A DNA stretch of 64,000 bases from Nelumbo lutea (taxonomy: Eukaryota; Streptophyta; Magnoliopsida; Proteales; Nelumbonaceae): positions 56,967,759-57,031,758 of the forward strand of contig JAKGHH010000003.1 in NCBI GenBank assembly GCA_022828595.1, read 5' to 3'. Of the stretch, positions 24,561 to 37,228 are shown piece after piece; the stretch's first letter is position 1, and the number at the start of each line of letters is the position of its first letter. Both the position numbers and the translations under genes were made by a program. The notes under the pieces were generated by a model that did no database searches, was not told the DNA's origin, and saw only the letters and a program-made list of their open reading frames with translations.

Positions 24561-25559
24561 ACAGTGTCATCGCTGTCCCTCTACTTTAGGATAATTGCAA
24601 CCTAAGGTGGCAATCTGTAGCTTCAAAGTTGTTCCTTTATCATCTATCTATTCTTTAATGAATGTAACAGTCATTAGCTCCACACACATAATTATCTTCT
24701 TGATGGGAAACACTTATCCAAAGACTAGGTTGGGTCAGTTTCTGTTATCTAGTATTTCTAATAAGCTTTGGTTAAATAATTTCCTAACCTGATTAAGTTG
24801 GGTCAGTTTTGGTTTGGCCATTTGTAAACCGACTAAAACCGAATTCGATGACAATCATTAAAATACCACTGTAATTTTTTAAATTTAAATTTGACTTTTT
24901 AAGTTTAAATTTTTTGAATTGATTGACCATAGATATATATTAGTATTAAATTTAATTTTTTAATAAGACTACTATAATTTTTAAATTTAAATTTGCTTTT
25001 TTTAAATTTAATTTTTAAGCTTAAATCTTTTGAACCAATTGATCAAACCGAAAATCGATCCAAACCGATACACCCGAGTAGCTGGTTTTCACTAATAGTT
25101 AGTCGGCTTTGGATGACCAACTCCCCAACTTGTCCAGGTCAATTTGGTTGGCAAAACAACATGAAATCAAATTGAACTAACCCGTGAACACTTCAAATTT
25201 CAGATAAATTAATAGTCTAATCTCAAATAAATAACAATAGTTAAATCTTCAATTATTATTGAAAAAATTAAAGCAAAAATACACAATTATTCGAATAAAT
25301 TTGAAATGAAAAGTTAATAAATAGCTAACAAAAAACAATAATTAAAATAATTACCAAAATACAATAAATACTAAAAATATATTAAATTAGTCAATAAATA
25401 GTGTAATATCAAATACTATTTTAGTCTCGAATAAAATTAATCAATAAATTATCAAAAAATACATAATTACTAAAAATAAATTTATAACAAAAATAAAATA
25501 AATATAATAAGTACAATAAATTAAATTTAAAAAGTTAAATAACAATAATTTAATCTCAA
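24561..25559. other. Degenerate AACCGA-rich and AT-rich sequence
   Basis: 24790-25190 has AAACCGA/GTCGGTT motifs around an AT-rich centre like the foldback family, but neither TAGGGGTG terminus is visible. The rest is AT-rich. No gene. Confidence 0.4.
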
Positions 25560-28189
25560 ATAATTCTTGAAAATTTTATGTTAAATAACAAAGCAAAAAT
25601 AGATTTATACATAATAATTGAAAATATATTTATCACAAAATTACAACAAATAATTACTACAAATACAATAAATATTAATTTATTGTATTTATATAATAAA
25701 TATAGATTAAGATTTAAAAATTATTATTAATAAATATTAATAGATTTTGAAAGTTATTTTCTATAATTATTAATTAATATAAGTTAAACTATTTATTTGC
25801 AATTTTATTTAGTCATTTAAATAATATCTTTATTGAAAAGTTTAACCTATTATTTTTTATTCAATTTAAGACAACATAAAATTATAATTTGTACTTTTAT
25901 TACATACTTTTTATATAATGTTTTAGTTATTTTTAATATTTTTCTATTTAATATATTTAGAAATTGAACTATTTAAGTAATAGTATATTTTTTAATGTTA
26001 ACTTTTTATTATTTGAATAACATTTAGATTGAATAATCCATAAAATTATAATTTATATTGTTAGTATATAATTTTGTGATGAATTTTATAATAATATAAA
26101 TTATTAATAATATGAATATTATTTAATATTTTATAAATATTTTTTTTGTTTTAAATAAATAATTTAAAGTTTTTTGTAGTTTCCTTATAATATTTAAATA
26201 AATATTGAAATTTTTAGTTCAAACATTTTTTTAGATAGATATAGATAAAAAGTGGGGGGAAAGGATAAATAGGAATTAGAGAAAATTTAGAGAAAGTGAG
26301 GGATAGTGGTGCCACTTGGCTAGACATTAGAAAAGCAAATCCCTCTTTATTTATCTATTAGTTGTTAGATATAATTTTAGCCTATGTTGTTCTTTATTGG
26401 TTTAATAGGCAATTCCCTTTCGAACCCTCTCGTTAGCCTAAAGCACTCATAACCTAAATCTCCATGATTCTAAAACCTCTAAATTAATTAGACCATAAAA
26501 TTGAACCCTAAACACACAAAAAAATCTACTGATAAATTTTTAACCTAAAATTTCTCCACTTGCCCCACTATCGAACAAATATTCCATATCAGATGCTGTT
26601 GTTGACTCCAAAATCAATCAGACGTTTCCATAATATCATAAACACCCTAAAAACCCTACCCACAAAAATTCAGCCTAAAATGCCTTTGTTTGCCCCTTAA
26701 TTACACCTAGATTTTGTTTCAAAGCTTTGCATTGATTGGATAAGTCATTTTCAAATTTTCTTGATTTTGGCACAATTGGGCCAATCTGACCCGACCAATC
26801 AAGCCATAATGCTCAAAAACACTACCCTACCAAATTTCATTATACCAAGATTCTATTTTAAAGTAAATAAATTAACCAAATCACTACCCCTCTAGATTTG
26901 CTTGATCCAAGCCTATTTAGGCCAATCTAACCCACCATTCGGTTCAAAATGCTTCAAAACACTAGCCTATAAAATTTCAACCAAGAATACCTTTATTTTC
27001 CCTCCATATAAAAGATTCTATTTTGGCTAATCCCATACACACAAAACCACTGTATATACTCAAATCCAGCTCTACCCTTCATTTTTTCAACCCAAAATAC
27101 CCATCATTAGATTAGAAGTTTGTTATGGCCTCCATAGACTAGAATGACTAAAATACTCCCTGAGCTTAACAAAATAACCAAAGTACCTAAAATAAATAAA
27201 TAAATACCATAATTAATTATGATATATTTAATGATATTTTTATTATTAATTATGGTATTTACTTAATTATTTAATTTATTTATTTAATAAGTAGTATTTA
27301 TGAAAATACTATTAATTAATTAAATATATTTTGATATAATTAATTAGTAATTCATTAATTAACAATGTTTTTATTAATTTTGGTATTTATTTAATTATTT
27401 AATAATATTAGATGTACTTTTTGTAACTTTATGGTATTTAATTAAATAAATATCATAATTAATTAATCAATTTTGTTAAATAATATATTCCTAATACTGT
27501 TAATTAATTAAATAAATTAAATAATAAAAGAAGTATCATAAAATAATGTTAATTAATACAAATAATTAATTAAATAAATTAAATAGTTCATCGTGAGAGA
27601 GGGAGAAGGGAGTGATGAAGTGACTTCATGAGGGAGCAAGAAAGGCTAAAATGAGAGGGGCGAAAAGTTCTCTGTTGGGGTAATGGAAAAAGCTCAGGTC
27701 ATGATATTGCATCATTCTACTTTAGTACATAGATAGATAAATTGAAAATTTTCTATTAAATAACAAAACAAAAATAGATTTATACATAAATATTGAAAAT
27801 ATATTTATCACAAAAATACAATAAATATAAATTTTAGTATATAATAAATATAGATTAATATTTTAAAATTATTATTAATAAATATCAATTTTCTAAAAGT
27901 TATTTTCTAGAATTATTAATTGATATAAGTTAAATAATGTTTTTATTATTAGTGCATTAATAATAGAAATTATTATTATAGTTTTTTTTTAAGTTATTAC
28001 CTATTTTATTTTCTTATTATCAAATATTATTAAATTATTATAATTATTTTTAAGGTTATTACATAATTTCTTTATTTAATCTATTTTATTTGTTTTTATT
28101 TAATATTTAAAATATGATTTAGTTATTAATTTTTTAATATCTAAAATATTTAAATTAGTTATTTACAATTGTCTTTGGCAAAGCATTTT

Positions 28190-28811
28190 CTATCGAGAAA
28201 TAGGGGGGCTAAAAATCAAAATTACCAATACATATTACCTTGACAAAGAACCTCTTGACAATAATAAGAGGGGAGGCCTAGAAAGCAAATTACCAGCCCA
28301 TAACAAGCTACTTACCATCGAAACACAGGAGGGCTGAAAACTTTGCCATGCAAACTATCCAATGTCGAATTGCTTTTCGATAGAAAGCACCCTATCAAAA
28401 GACAAAGGGGCTGAGCATACCAACACAACCAATCCGTATGACCAAATAGTCAACGCTAAATTTCCAAGAAAGTGGAAGATGAACTCAAAACAACCGCCCC
28501 CGCTTGTCACCCAAATAACACCAAGGCAAAACAATATTGTTTATTGATAAGCTCCTACTTACCAATAAGTAGGGGGGCTAATAATTTATCCAAATTAAAA
28601 ATTTCCTATGCATACAATCTGCCATGAAACATAGCTAGGAACAGGAGCAATTACCAGACCCAACTGAACAAACGAATGCCCAAACTAGGAAATCCAGTTA
28701 TTGTAAACCAAGAAGAGCTTAAAAAACAAGAAGCTATAGCAACCACGGTTCTCCATATTCGCCAATCTTCCTCAAATCTCCGAAGTAGACCCAATAAGCA
28801 AGGTAGCTAAT
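28190..28811 (+). mobile_element. 3' non-coding remnant of an LTR element preceding its LTR
   Basis: GC-richer than the surrounding AT-rich block and joined directly to the LTR start at 28812. It contains spaced purine tracts (ATAGGGGGGCTAA, GAGGGGAGGCC, TAGGGGGGCTAATA). No coding domain. The 5' part of the element is missing. Confidence 0.45.
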
Positions 28812-29206
28812 TGTAGGTACATGTTGATCACCCAAACCCGCGATGAGTTCTGAGCTTGCATAGGCTTACAATGAACTTTGAGCCCAAAATGAGCTGGCGA
28901 TGAGCTTAGGGCTGCCACAGGTCCACAATAGACCCAAAGTCACAATATTGAAGGTAAACTCAAAGTCTCTGCGAGCCTACGATGAGTCCAAGATCATCGT
29001 GAGGCTACGATGAGCTCAAAGCCATCGCAACCTACAATGAGCTCAAGTTCAACGCAAGTCAGGAATGAGCAAAGAATCATGTGATTTATCAGCACTGTGT
29101 GTGACAGGATGCCTAGTAAGATTAAGAAAAGACATGTAAAATTCCCTTCCCAAATGGGAATCAACCACTTTTAGATCCTTCCTTTTAAGACATCGAGATC
29201 TCCACT

Positions 29207-29452
29207 ATAAAAGAATTAAGTCATAACGAGGGATGACATTCTATTCATCTTAGCCTTAAGCCTACCCTTTGCTTATGGCTTTTCTTCGTCTTTCAAGGAA
29301 ACCCTCGTATGTAGGGGTGAGCAAATGAAATAAAAGAACTAAGTCATAACGAGGGATGACATTCTATTCATCTTAGCCTTAAGCCTACCCTTTGCTTATG
29401 GCTTTTCTTCGTCTTTCAAGGCAACCCTCGTATGTAGGGGTGAGCAAATGAT
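29207..29452. repeat. 123-bp tandem duplication of LTR end plus hAT-like terminus
   Basis: 29207-29329 and 29330-29452 are near-identical (a few substitutions). Each unit runs from ATAAAAGAA through the LTR tail and includes the first 17-18 bases of the hAT-like element (TAGGGGTGAGCAAATGA). Confidence 0.9.
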
Positions 29453-30060
29453 TTGTTCAGTTTAAAACCGAATCGAACAAACCGAATTTTTAGAAACCGA
29501 ACTATGAAATTTGATAACCGAATCAAAACCAAATTTACATTAAACTGAACAAACCGAACCGAATTTATTTTTTGGTTATTTTGGTTTTTTCGATTAAAAC
29601 CGAAAATTACAAAACCTGACAGAAAATTGTAAAATGAGAAAAAAACAAAAACAAAAAAATAAACAATAAAGGGACAGAATCCCGCGGAGGATGCTGGTTG
29701 TACTAATGGCTTCTCTTTGATGGGACTGAATTTTTGTACAACAGAAAACATGATAAACATGATGACGGGGCATCCCACCTAGTTACTTTAGACAAACGCC
29801 TTCAATGCCTCTCAAGTCTCAATGGTTTTGGCGGGCCTAAACAAAAAATTTTTAGTATAATTACTAATATATGCATATAATATCGGTTATTTCAGTTAAC
29901 CGAAATGCAAAATACTCCAACCGAAACAAAAAACTGAATATTAAAGAACCGAAATTAAAAACTGAAACCGAACTGAATATCCAAACAAACCGAACCGAAT
30001 GCACCAAAATCAAAATTTCGGTTCGGTTATTCAGTTTAGACCGAACTATGCTCACCCCTA
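29435..30060. mobile_element. hAT-like foldback element inside an LTR
   Basis: Ends TAGGGGTGAGCA and TGCTCACCCCTA are perfect inverted repeats. The flanks CTCGTATG and CCCGTACG match at 6 of 8 bases. The arms contain repeated AACCGAA/TTCGGTT. It splits the LTR whose parts are 28812-29434 and 30061-30092. Confidence 0.82.
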
Positions 30061-31593
30061 CCCGTACGTAGCCTTATCACCTTATCACAACAGTATTATT
30101 CATCTATTTAAATAATATCACTATTTAGTTATTTCAATATTACTTATTTATTGAATTTCATAATCCATAAAATTATAAGTTATATTATTATTACATAATA
30201 TTATTATTAATTTTGTAAAATATAAAATTATCATTAATTCAAATATTATGAAATCTATTATAATGACTTTCTAATTTTAATAAAATTTTTAAGTTATTAC
30301 ATAATTTTTTTATTTAAAACATTTCATTTTTTTAATTTTATTTATTTTAAATTTATTACATAATATTATATATTTTGCTATATAATATTTTTAATATTTT
30401 AATATTTATAATATTTAGTTATTGAAAATTTTAAATAATATTTTTTTTATTTTTAATTTTTATTATTTGAATAATATTTAAAATGAATAATTTGTAAAAT
30501 TATAATTTATATAGTTAATACACAATTTTGTTGTGAATTTCATAAAAGTATAAAATTATTAATAATATGAATACTATTAAATTTATGATAATTTTTTACG
30601 TTTTTAATAAATATTTTAAAGCTATTACATAATTTTATTATAATATTTAAATAATTGTTAAATTTTGTAATTCAAACTATTTTTGATAGATATAAATGAA
30701 AAGTTGGGGGGAGGATAAATAGGAATCAGAGATAATTTAGGAGAGAATCTCTACTAAATTAGAGATAATTTAGGAGGTAAAAAGGAATTATAGATAATTT
30801 AGGAGAAAGTGAAGGATAGTAGTGCCACTTGGCTAGATTAAATTAGATTTTGGTAGAGAGAGATTTTAAGAATAATTTTAGGAATAAACATAGAGGAAAG
30901 AGGGGTGGGTCAAGCATGATGAGGTGTCATTATGAGTGAGGGAGAAGGGAGTGATGAGGTGGCAATGAAATTTAAAATGAGAGGGGTTGAGAATTCTCCG
31001 TTGGGATAATGGAAGAAAGCTCAGGCCACGATGTGGCATGATTGAACATGACCCATAAACACCACTACCTAAGTTAATTGATAATTAATTATAAAATATA
31101 AAATAATAGAAAAATTTTAAAAGTAATGAAGTGATAGAAATAATAAAGTTTAAAACTAACAGAAATAATAAATTTGCTAAACTGAAAAAAAAAAAAAAAA
31201 AAGACTTGGTGGCGTTTACGAAAACATCACGGAAAGAAAATTTCGCAAAGGATCCAATTGGCTTGACGTTTGTTATCAATATTGCAGAGCATCACGGAAA
31301 GTGGTTCGCGTGTTTATTGAAAAAGACGTGGAGTGGTTGGAAATACCTTTTAGTGGCATTTGATCTAAATGTCACTAAAAACGGAAATACACGTTGTAAA
31401 AACAGGACATCTTTTCGCAATTGTTGCAAAATTAAAATTTTCATGATATTTTCCATTAACCTCACTTGTGTGTTTCGTAGTGATATGATCATCATCATTT
31501 AAATTGGCCATAACAACGTAAACATCTGCTAGTTATGATATGTACTAGGGTGTATAGAAAATGAATTTTTCTTGAGCTATTCAATTTTGGCTG

Positions 31594-32194
31594 TAGGGGG
31601 TGTTCACATTATATGTCAAACCGGCCAAATCAGCCCGACCCAACTCAAGTTAGTCGGTTTTTCAAAATCATCGGTCGGTTTCGATTTGTATGAGAAAATA
31701 TATAAATTGAACCGATCCTATATATTTAAGTAATTATTAATTATTCCCTACCCTACATGTTAAATGTTGATATATTTTATTTGTGTTTTGTTTGAACTTT
31801 GAAAAAAAAAAGGTTATTTATGATAAAACTAAATAGTAAAACCAATACAAATATAATACAATGGTACAACATTTAATTCAGTTTTGTATACATTTAAATA
31901 CATATTGATAAAAAGAATCAGTTTTGCATAAAAACTAATCAACTTAAATATATTTTGATTTTGTATAAAAACTAAAAAGAAATAAACTTAAATATAAATA
32001 GATATTTAGAAATAAATATTTTAGTTTAAAATATATATAAAAACCGACTAAACTGATTAACAGACCCTTCATGTTTGTGTCAGTTTTGCTTCAGGGCCAG
32101 ATGGTTTTGGTTAAGTTAATAAGTAAACCAACTAGGTCGAGTCGGTTGAAGAAATTGACTCAAACCGACCCAACCCGACTCGTAAACACCCCTA
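31594..32194. mobile_element. hAT-like foldback element
   Basis: Ends TAGGGGGTGTTCAC and GTAAACACCCCTA; the flanks TTTGGCTG and CTTGGCTC share the six central bases TTGGCT. Arms carry AACCGAC/GTCGGTT repeats and the middle is AT-rich. No ORF. Confidence 0.78.
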
Positions 32195-32517
32195 CTTGGC
32201 TCGTAAAAAGCTTGATTTAGTTCGTTTAAGTTGAGCTTCAAGTCAAGTTTGAGCCCAATAAAATTTAATTCGTGAGACATGTATATTATATTATACTATA
32301 CATATATATATATATAGTATTATTTTTTATATGTATAATTTTTTATTTTTTTTATATGAAGCTTGGACCACAATTGGGCTTAAATCAAGTTGAGTTTGAA
32401 CCTATGAGGCATTGAGTTGAGACAAATCCAAACTCAAGTTTCTAACTTGAATCGAACTCTAGCCTTACATTCTTTTGGCCAATCAGGATCAAACAACCAA
32501 ATATTCAGTTCGGCTTA

Positions 32518-33361
32518 TGATGCGGCATGATCCAGGCACTCGTAGCTGGCTGCTAACTGGCTCCTTGTTGGCAACGGACGACACCTGAGAAGATGGAAAG
32601 GAAGGATTCCCGCGGATTTTATCCGGTGGGAAGACTCTGATGCTTAAGTTAGAACGCAAAAAAAAAGAAAATAAGAGTCAGTAGCTAAGAGTGTAGGTCG
32701 CGCTTTATCACTATACTCGAGAGATTAGAGGTTTCAAGAAGAAGTTTCTCTTCTGCCCTAAGGACTTTTATAGGGGCGCTCTTGCCAGATCGGGTATAAC
32801 CGCCACTGGGCCCCTACTACAGCCGTTACCTGCCAGGGCTGTGCAAGTGGCCGTTGTGGCATACTCCTCGCCCGGGTGATTGACACGTCTCCAAAATGAC
32901 AGGCATGCCTCCGCCTGCTAAGAGACGTGGGTGCAGACTATCAAAAGGACAGGGACTGCGCCATCAGTAAGGGACGTGTCGTAGTCTAATAGGTATGGCC
33001 TATCAGATAGAAGCTTCCTGATGAATGCTCGTGCGGCCCATTCACGAGCTACTTTGCAACGAGCTTGGAATACTTCAAGAGTACCCTTAGTAGAATTGGT
33101 CCTCGGGATGACTTGTCTGGTTGGGAGCTCAGGCGAACTGGTTTTCTTAGCTCGCGAGCTAAAGCTGCATCGGAATATCCCTTTAGAGGTAGCTCGGGGA
33201 ACCCGAAGCTTGTGTAGTGGTGAGCTCATTCTTTTGCGCGCTACGATGTAGTGAGCTGCCTTATGGGCCCGTTACTTGGTTGTACTGGGCCACAATGCTG
33301 AACTGTCGCTTATGCTGAGTCTGTGTCCACGTGTTACCGTTTCGTAGGTCGGACCAAATCA
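32518..33361 (-). repeat. 3' LTR of the - strand Gypsy element
   Basis: Starts TGATGCGGCATGATCC and ends GGACCAAATCA on the + strand, giving the TG...CA ends expected of an LTR. A TATAAAAG box on the - strand lies at 32765-32772. It is the longer of the pair (844 bp). Confidence 0.85.
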
Positions 33362-33369
33362 TTAGCTAA

Positions 33370-34560
33370 CCAGAGACCTTGGGCTTAAGTAAGACTTGCC
33401 TAAGAGGTTTGTCGGTGAGGACGGTAACAGTGTGAGCCTGGAAGTATGGGCAGAGCTTCCAAGCTGCAATTACTAGTGCGTATGCTAGCTTTTCTATCTC
33501 CGGGTATCTCGTCTCTTCTCCCTGCAATACTTTACTAACATAATAGATGGGTCATTGGACCCAATCTACTTTCTTTATTAATACCGAACTGACCACTTTG
33601 TCGCTCACCGAGAGGAACAATTCCAAAACATTGCCCTCCTCGGGCCGGGTTAAGATCAGCACACTAGCGAGGTATTTCTTGATCTCATCAAATGCGAGCT
33701 GGCAGTCTTGGGTCCATTCGAACACTTTTCTCTTAATTGCCTTAAAGAACGGCAGACAGCGGTCCGCTGACTTGGACATGAAGCAGCTCAGGGCGGCTAT
33801 GCAGCCATTCAACCTCTGAACCTCCTTCAACTTCCGGGGTGGTCTCATATCTAAGATGGCCTTAATCTTATCTGGGTTGGCCTCAATGTCACGCCGGTTA
33901 ACAATGTACCCTAGGAATTTACCCGAGGTAACACCAAAGACACACTTGTTTGGGTTCAACTTCATATTAAACTTATGCAAAATTTCAAAAACATAATGAA
34001 AATCCTAAATTAATTCATGTGAAAATTGGGTTTTGATGACCATGTCGTCTACATAACATTATACTTTTCTACCAATTAATGGTTCAAACAATTTATTTGC
34101 AAGCCTTTGAAAGGTTGCCCCTGCGTTTTTCAATCCAAAGGGCATAACCTTGTAACAGTATAGACCGAACTCTATGATGAAGGTAGTCTTTTCTTCATCT
34201 GTCGGGTCCATCTTAATTTGGTTATAGCCCGAATAGGCGTCTAAGAAACTCAGCAACTCGTGCCCTGAGGTCGCATCCACCAAGTGGTCAATTCTGGGGT
34301 GCGCACATGCGCCACTTGCTGTTATCCTTCTTCACCAGAACGGGATTGGCTACCAGCTTGGGTAATGGACTTCTCTTATGAAGTCAGCTGCGAGGAGCTC
34401 CGCGACCTCCTTGCCGACTGCTTTCCATCGCTCCAGGGCTAGGTTGCGTTTCTTCTATTTAACGGGCCTAAATACAGGATCAGTATTGAGCTTGTAAGTT
34501 ATAAGGTCAAGGTCTATACTAGGCATCTCTGCCACGGACCACGCAAAAATATCTAAATTT
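33370..34560 (-). pseudogene. Gypsy reverse transcriptase / RNase H remnant
   Basis: 34283-34059 carries LDAYSGYNQI, EEKTTFI and YCYKVMPFGLKNAGATFQR. A stop falls just before the catalytic YVDD box (about 34040-34060), which itself is intact. 33980-33552 continues with KCVFGVTSGKFLGYIV and the RNase H start. The frame then runs on through ETRYPEIEKLA and TDKPLRQVL to about 33370, where homology stops and the LTR begins. The element therefore ends inside RNase H. Confidence 0.8.
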
Positions 34561-34625
34561 TGAAATAAGAAACTTACCAGTTCGGATCGTAGGGGTTCCT
34601 GGACGGAAGCGTCGATCTGAAGCGT

Positions 34626-35162
34626 CTAAGCTGGGTCTGTTACTGAAGTCGGAACAGCGACTGTTTCTTCTGTGGGTGTAGCTCGTACCTCGCCTTGCTC
34701 CGTAGGCTGCTCCAGTTCGAGGTCGTCGGCCACCTTGGTCTTTCCCTTTAGGGCGGCGACATAGCACTTGCGAGACTCAAGTTGGTCACCCCGCGCTACC
34801 CCCACACCGAAGTCTATAGGGAACTTCATTGCCAAATGATAAGTGGAGACCACCGCCCGTAGAACATGGGTGATCGACCGACCTATTATGGTATTGTATG
34901 GGGAGGGGGTTGTGACTACCAGGAAGTCATGGTTGAGTCTGACTACGTAGGGCCTTGTGCCGACTTCCACAGGTACTGTCACTTTCCCAAGAGGCCTGAC
35001 CTCTTCTCCGCTGAAGCCCACCAAAGGAGTGTTTGCAGGCCTCAAGTCACTTCCCTGCAACTGAAGCTGGTTGAACGCAACTTTAAAGAGAATATCTGTC
35101 GAGTTACCTGAATCAATGAGGACGTGCCTGACCTCGAAGTTGTTGATCTTTAGCTTTATCAC
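34626..35162 (-). pseudogene. Gypsy aspartic protease domain
   Basis: An open 178-codon stretch with the retropepsin active site VLIDSGNSTDILF near its start, then FSGEEVRPLGKVTVPV and the SPYNTIIGR flap-to-core motif typical of plant Gypsy proteases. The catalytic D-S-G is present. The flanking frames are broken, so the polyprotein cannot be made whole. Confidence 0.8.
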
Positions 35163-35394
35163 AAGCGCGTCGTCGTGGGGGTAGTGGACCCCTCGTGCAT
35201 CGTCGAATTTTGCTTTTTCCGGGTAGCTTCATCGGATTTTGCTCTTCTCGGGCAGCTTCACAAACTGACGTTTGAGCTGCTGCTAAAGTATAACCTGCGA
35301 CGATCGATCCTCCCACCATCGCGTGGATGGTGCCCCGAACCGGCCTCTCTTTCAGAGGTTGCCTCTGTGACTGTTCGGCCGGCCTGCTGCTAGA

Positions 35395-37228
35395 CTAGGG
35401 AGCATCCTTACCGTGCTCCCCTTGCCGACATGCCTTATTATTATTATTATTATTATTTTGTACAAAGTTCCTTAAATATCCGCGATGGATGAGCTCCTCT
35501 ATATCGTTGAGGAGGTTTTTACAATTTTTGGTATTGTGACCGTGATCTCTGTGAAAACTACAGTACAAGTTCTTATTTCTTTCATTGGGATTCCCCCTCA
35601 AGTGGGGTGGCCACTTCACATACGGGGCATCCTTGATTACCATCAGGATTTCGGCCCGCTTTGCGTTTAGTGGGGTGTAATCAGTTCAGCCCGCTACAGG
35701 GACTCGTAATGACTGACCCGGCTTTGGCCCCCGAGCTGCATCCTTTTTTCTTTCAGCTGTCCCCTTGGCTGGAAAGCTCTCCTTCTCTTTTCCTCTTCTC
35801 GGGCGCACCCTCACCCTTCTGGTTGATCTCTTATTCCGTGGCTATAAACCTGTCCGTGAGCTTAAGGAATTTGGTTATGGTCGCCCGTTGGTTGACGACC
35901 ATGTGCCATTTGAACTCTTTATGCGTCACGCCCTTCTTGGCTACTGCGAGGCACACGACGGGGTCCAAGCGCGGTATCTGCATGCATGCATCGTTGAACC
36001 GCTTGATATAGCCCTAGATGGACTCTCCCTCTCTTTGGACTATGTTGAGAAGGTTTTCCTTAGTTCGCGGGCACCGTTTGCTGGTAACTAAGTGGGACGT
36101 GAAGGCTTGCGCGAACTGCACCCAACTTCTTATCGATCCAGGTGCCAGGTTCCAGTACCATGTGCGGGCCACTCCTCTAAAAGTGGTGGAGAAGGCCATG
36201 CACATGCACGACTCACCAGCCCTCGCCAGGTGCATCTGCGACTGGAAGGTGTCTACGTGATCATTTGGGTCAAACGACCCATCATACTTGTCGAGAGGGG
36301 GGAGCTTGAAGTCCTTAGGCATTGGAACTGCCAGGAGCTCGGGAGACAGGGGGGATGGAACCGAAAGGAGGGGAGCCTTGACTTCGCTTGAGCTTACCTC
36401 TTCTCTACCTCTGAGCTCGGGCAGGTTGTGGGTAGCAGATCGGCGAGCTTGGCGGTGGCGTCTCTGCTTCTTGGCCGGCTCTGCATTTGTGTTGCTCACT
36501 TTCATGCTGTCAAGAATGGTTTGTGCAGGAAGAAGCTCGGGCCATTGGTGATGGTTGCGGATAGAGAGATCCTGCTTGGAGTCAGCAGCCAGGATCTCGA
36601 ACCGGTTCTCCAGGAGTGGGGTTTCAAACTTTGACTACCGAGGTGATGTAGACCTGGCAAGCTGGGGTCCTCCCGACCTGACCGCTCAGGGCGAGACTGG
36701 GGTAGCCGGTCTCTCTTGTCTGCCGCGGGAGGAGGCCTGGCTCTTAGGAGGGTTTTGGGAGGCTTCTTCTTGGCGAGAAGGGCGTTCATCCTGGCGGCGA
36801 GACCTAGCTTGCTATGAGGCTGGGTGCCAAGTACGAAGTTGTGGCTGCTGAAGCTGAGGTTGAGGCAACTGGGGGAATTGCTGCTGGTAGTGGTACTAGG
36901 AGACGTGGTGCAACACTTGCTGCTGGTAAAGCTGGTGTTGCTGGAGTTGCTGCACTTGGGCTTGCATGGCTCGCATGTACTGCATCAGATCGTCGAGCTT
37001 GTTCTGGCTGGTCGCCAGAGGGATGACAGTCGGTTCAGCAAAGGTCGTTTCAACAGCGGAGGGAAGGGGAACACCCACAGACGCCGCTGCTCGCGGCACG
37101 TTCAGACCGGGGACTCCGTCCACCGAGAGGGGAATGGTGAACTGCCCAATGCAAACCGTGGGAACCTGGGGTTGCTCCCTGGCGTTATCCATCTCCATGC
37201 TACATCCGACATTTCTTGAAGAAGCCAT
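35395..37228 (-). pseudogene. Gypsy gag remnant
   Basis: Starts with ATG at 37228 (MASSRNVGC) about 84 bp inside the LTR, followed by a Gln-rich stretch. The gag core is at 36505-36014 (PLDKYDGSFDPNDH, VARTWYWNLAPGSIRSW). A TAG at 36014 interrupts it, after which the same frame continues (YIKRFNDACMQIPRLDP) through further stops to a zinc knuckle at 35643-35395 (YCSFHRDHGHNTKNC). Gag forms the particle that packages the element RNA. Several nonsense mutations make it non-functional. The knuckle is followed by a run of asparagines encoded by a (TTA)n microsatellite at about 35435-35457. Confidence 0.8.

Larger units (their letters stand above)
28812..30092 (+). repeat. LTR of the same family, interrupted by a hAT-like element
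   Basis: Starts TGTAGGTACATGTT at 28812 and ends CTTATCACAACA at 30092, excluding the insertion 29435-30060. It shares with the solo LTR at 2635-3360 the GAGCTCA-type minisatellite, the CCAAAT.GGAATCAA block, the TATA box (CTATAAAAG, about 29206) and the end TAGCCTT.... A 123-bp internal tandem duplication lies at 29207-29452. Confidence 0.75.
25560..31070. repeat. Duplicated AT-rich block of about 2.2 kb, second copy split
   Basis: Copy 1 is about 25560-27735. Copy 2 starts at about 27733 (AAATAGATTTATACATAA shared with 25590), is broken at about 28150-30092 by the LTR-element remnant, and resumes to about 31070. Shared anchors include GATAGATATA..AAAAGT, GTGCCACTTGGCTAGA (26310 and 30820), and AGCTCAGG near 27692 and 31020. 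No TIR or ORF of note. Confidence 0.7.

Noticed and set aside
29416..30071. 120-codon - strand frame and opposite frames near 29.4-30.1 kb
   Set aside because: They are made from AACCGAA/TTCGGTT repeats of a foldback element.
31131..31502. 123-codon + strand frame near 31.1 kb
   Set aside because: Begins in AT-rich and poly-A sequence; no domain and low-complexity lysine runs; insufficient support for a gene.
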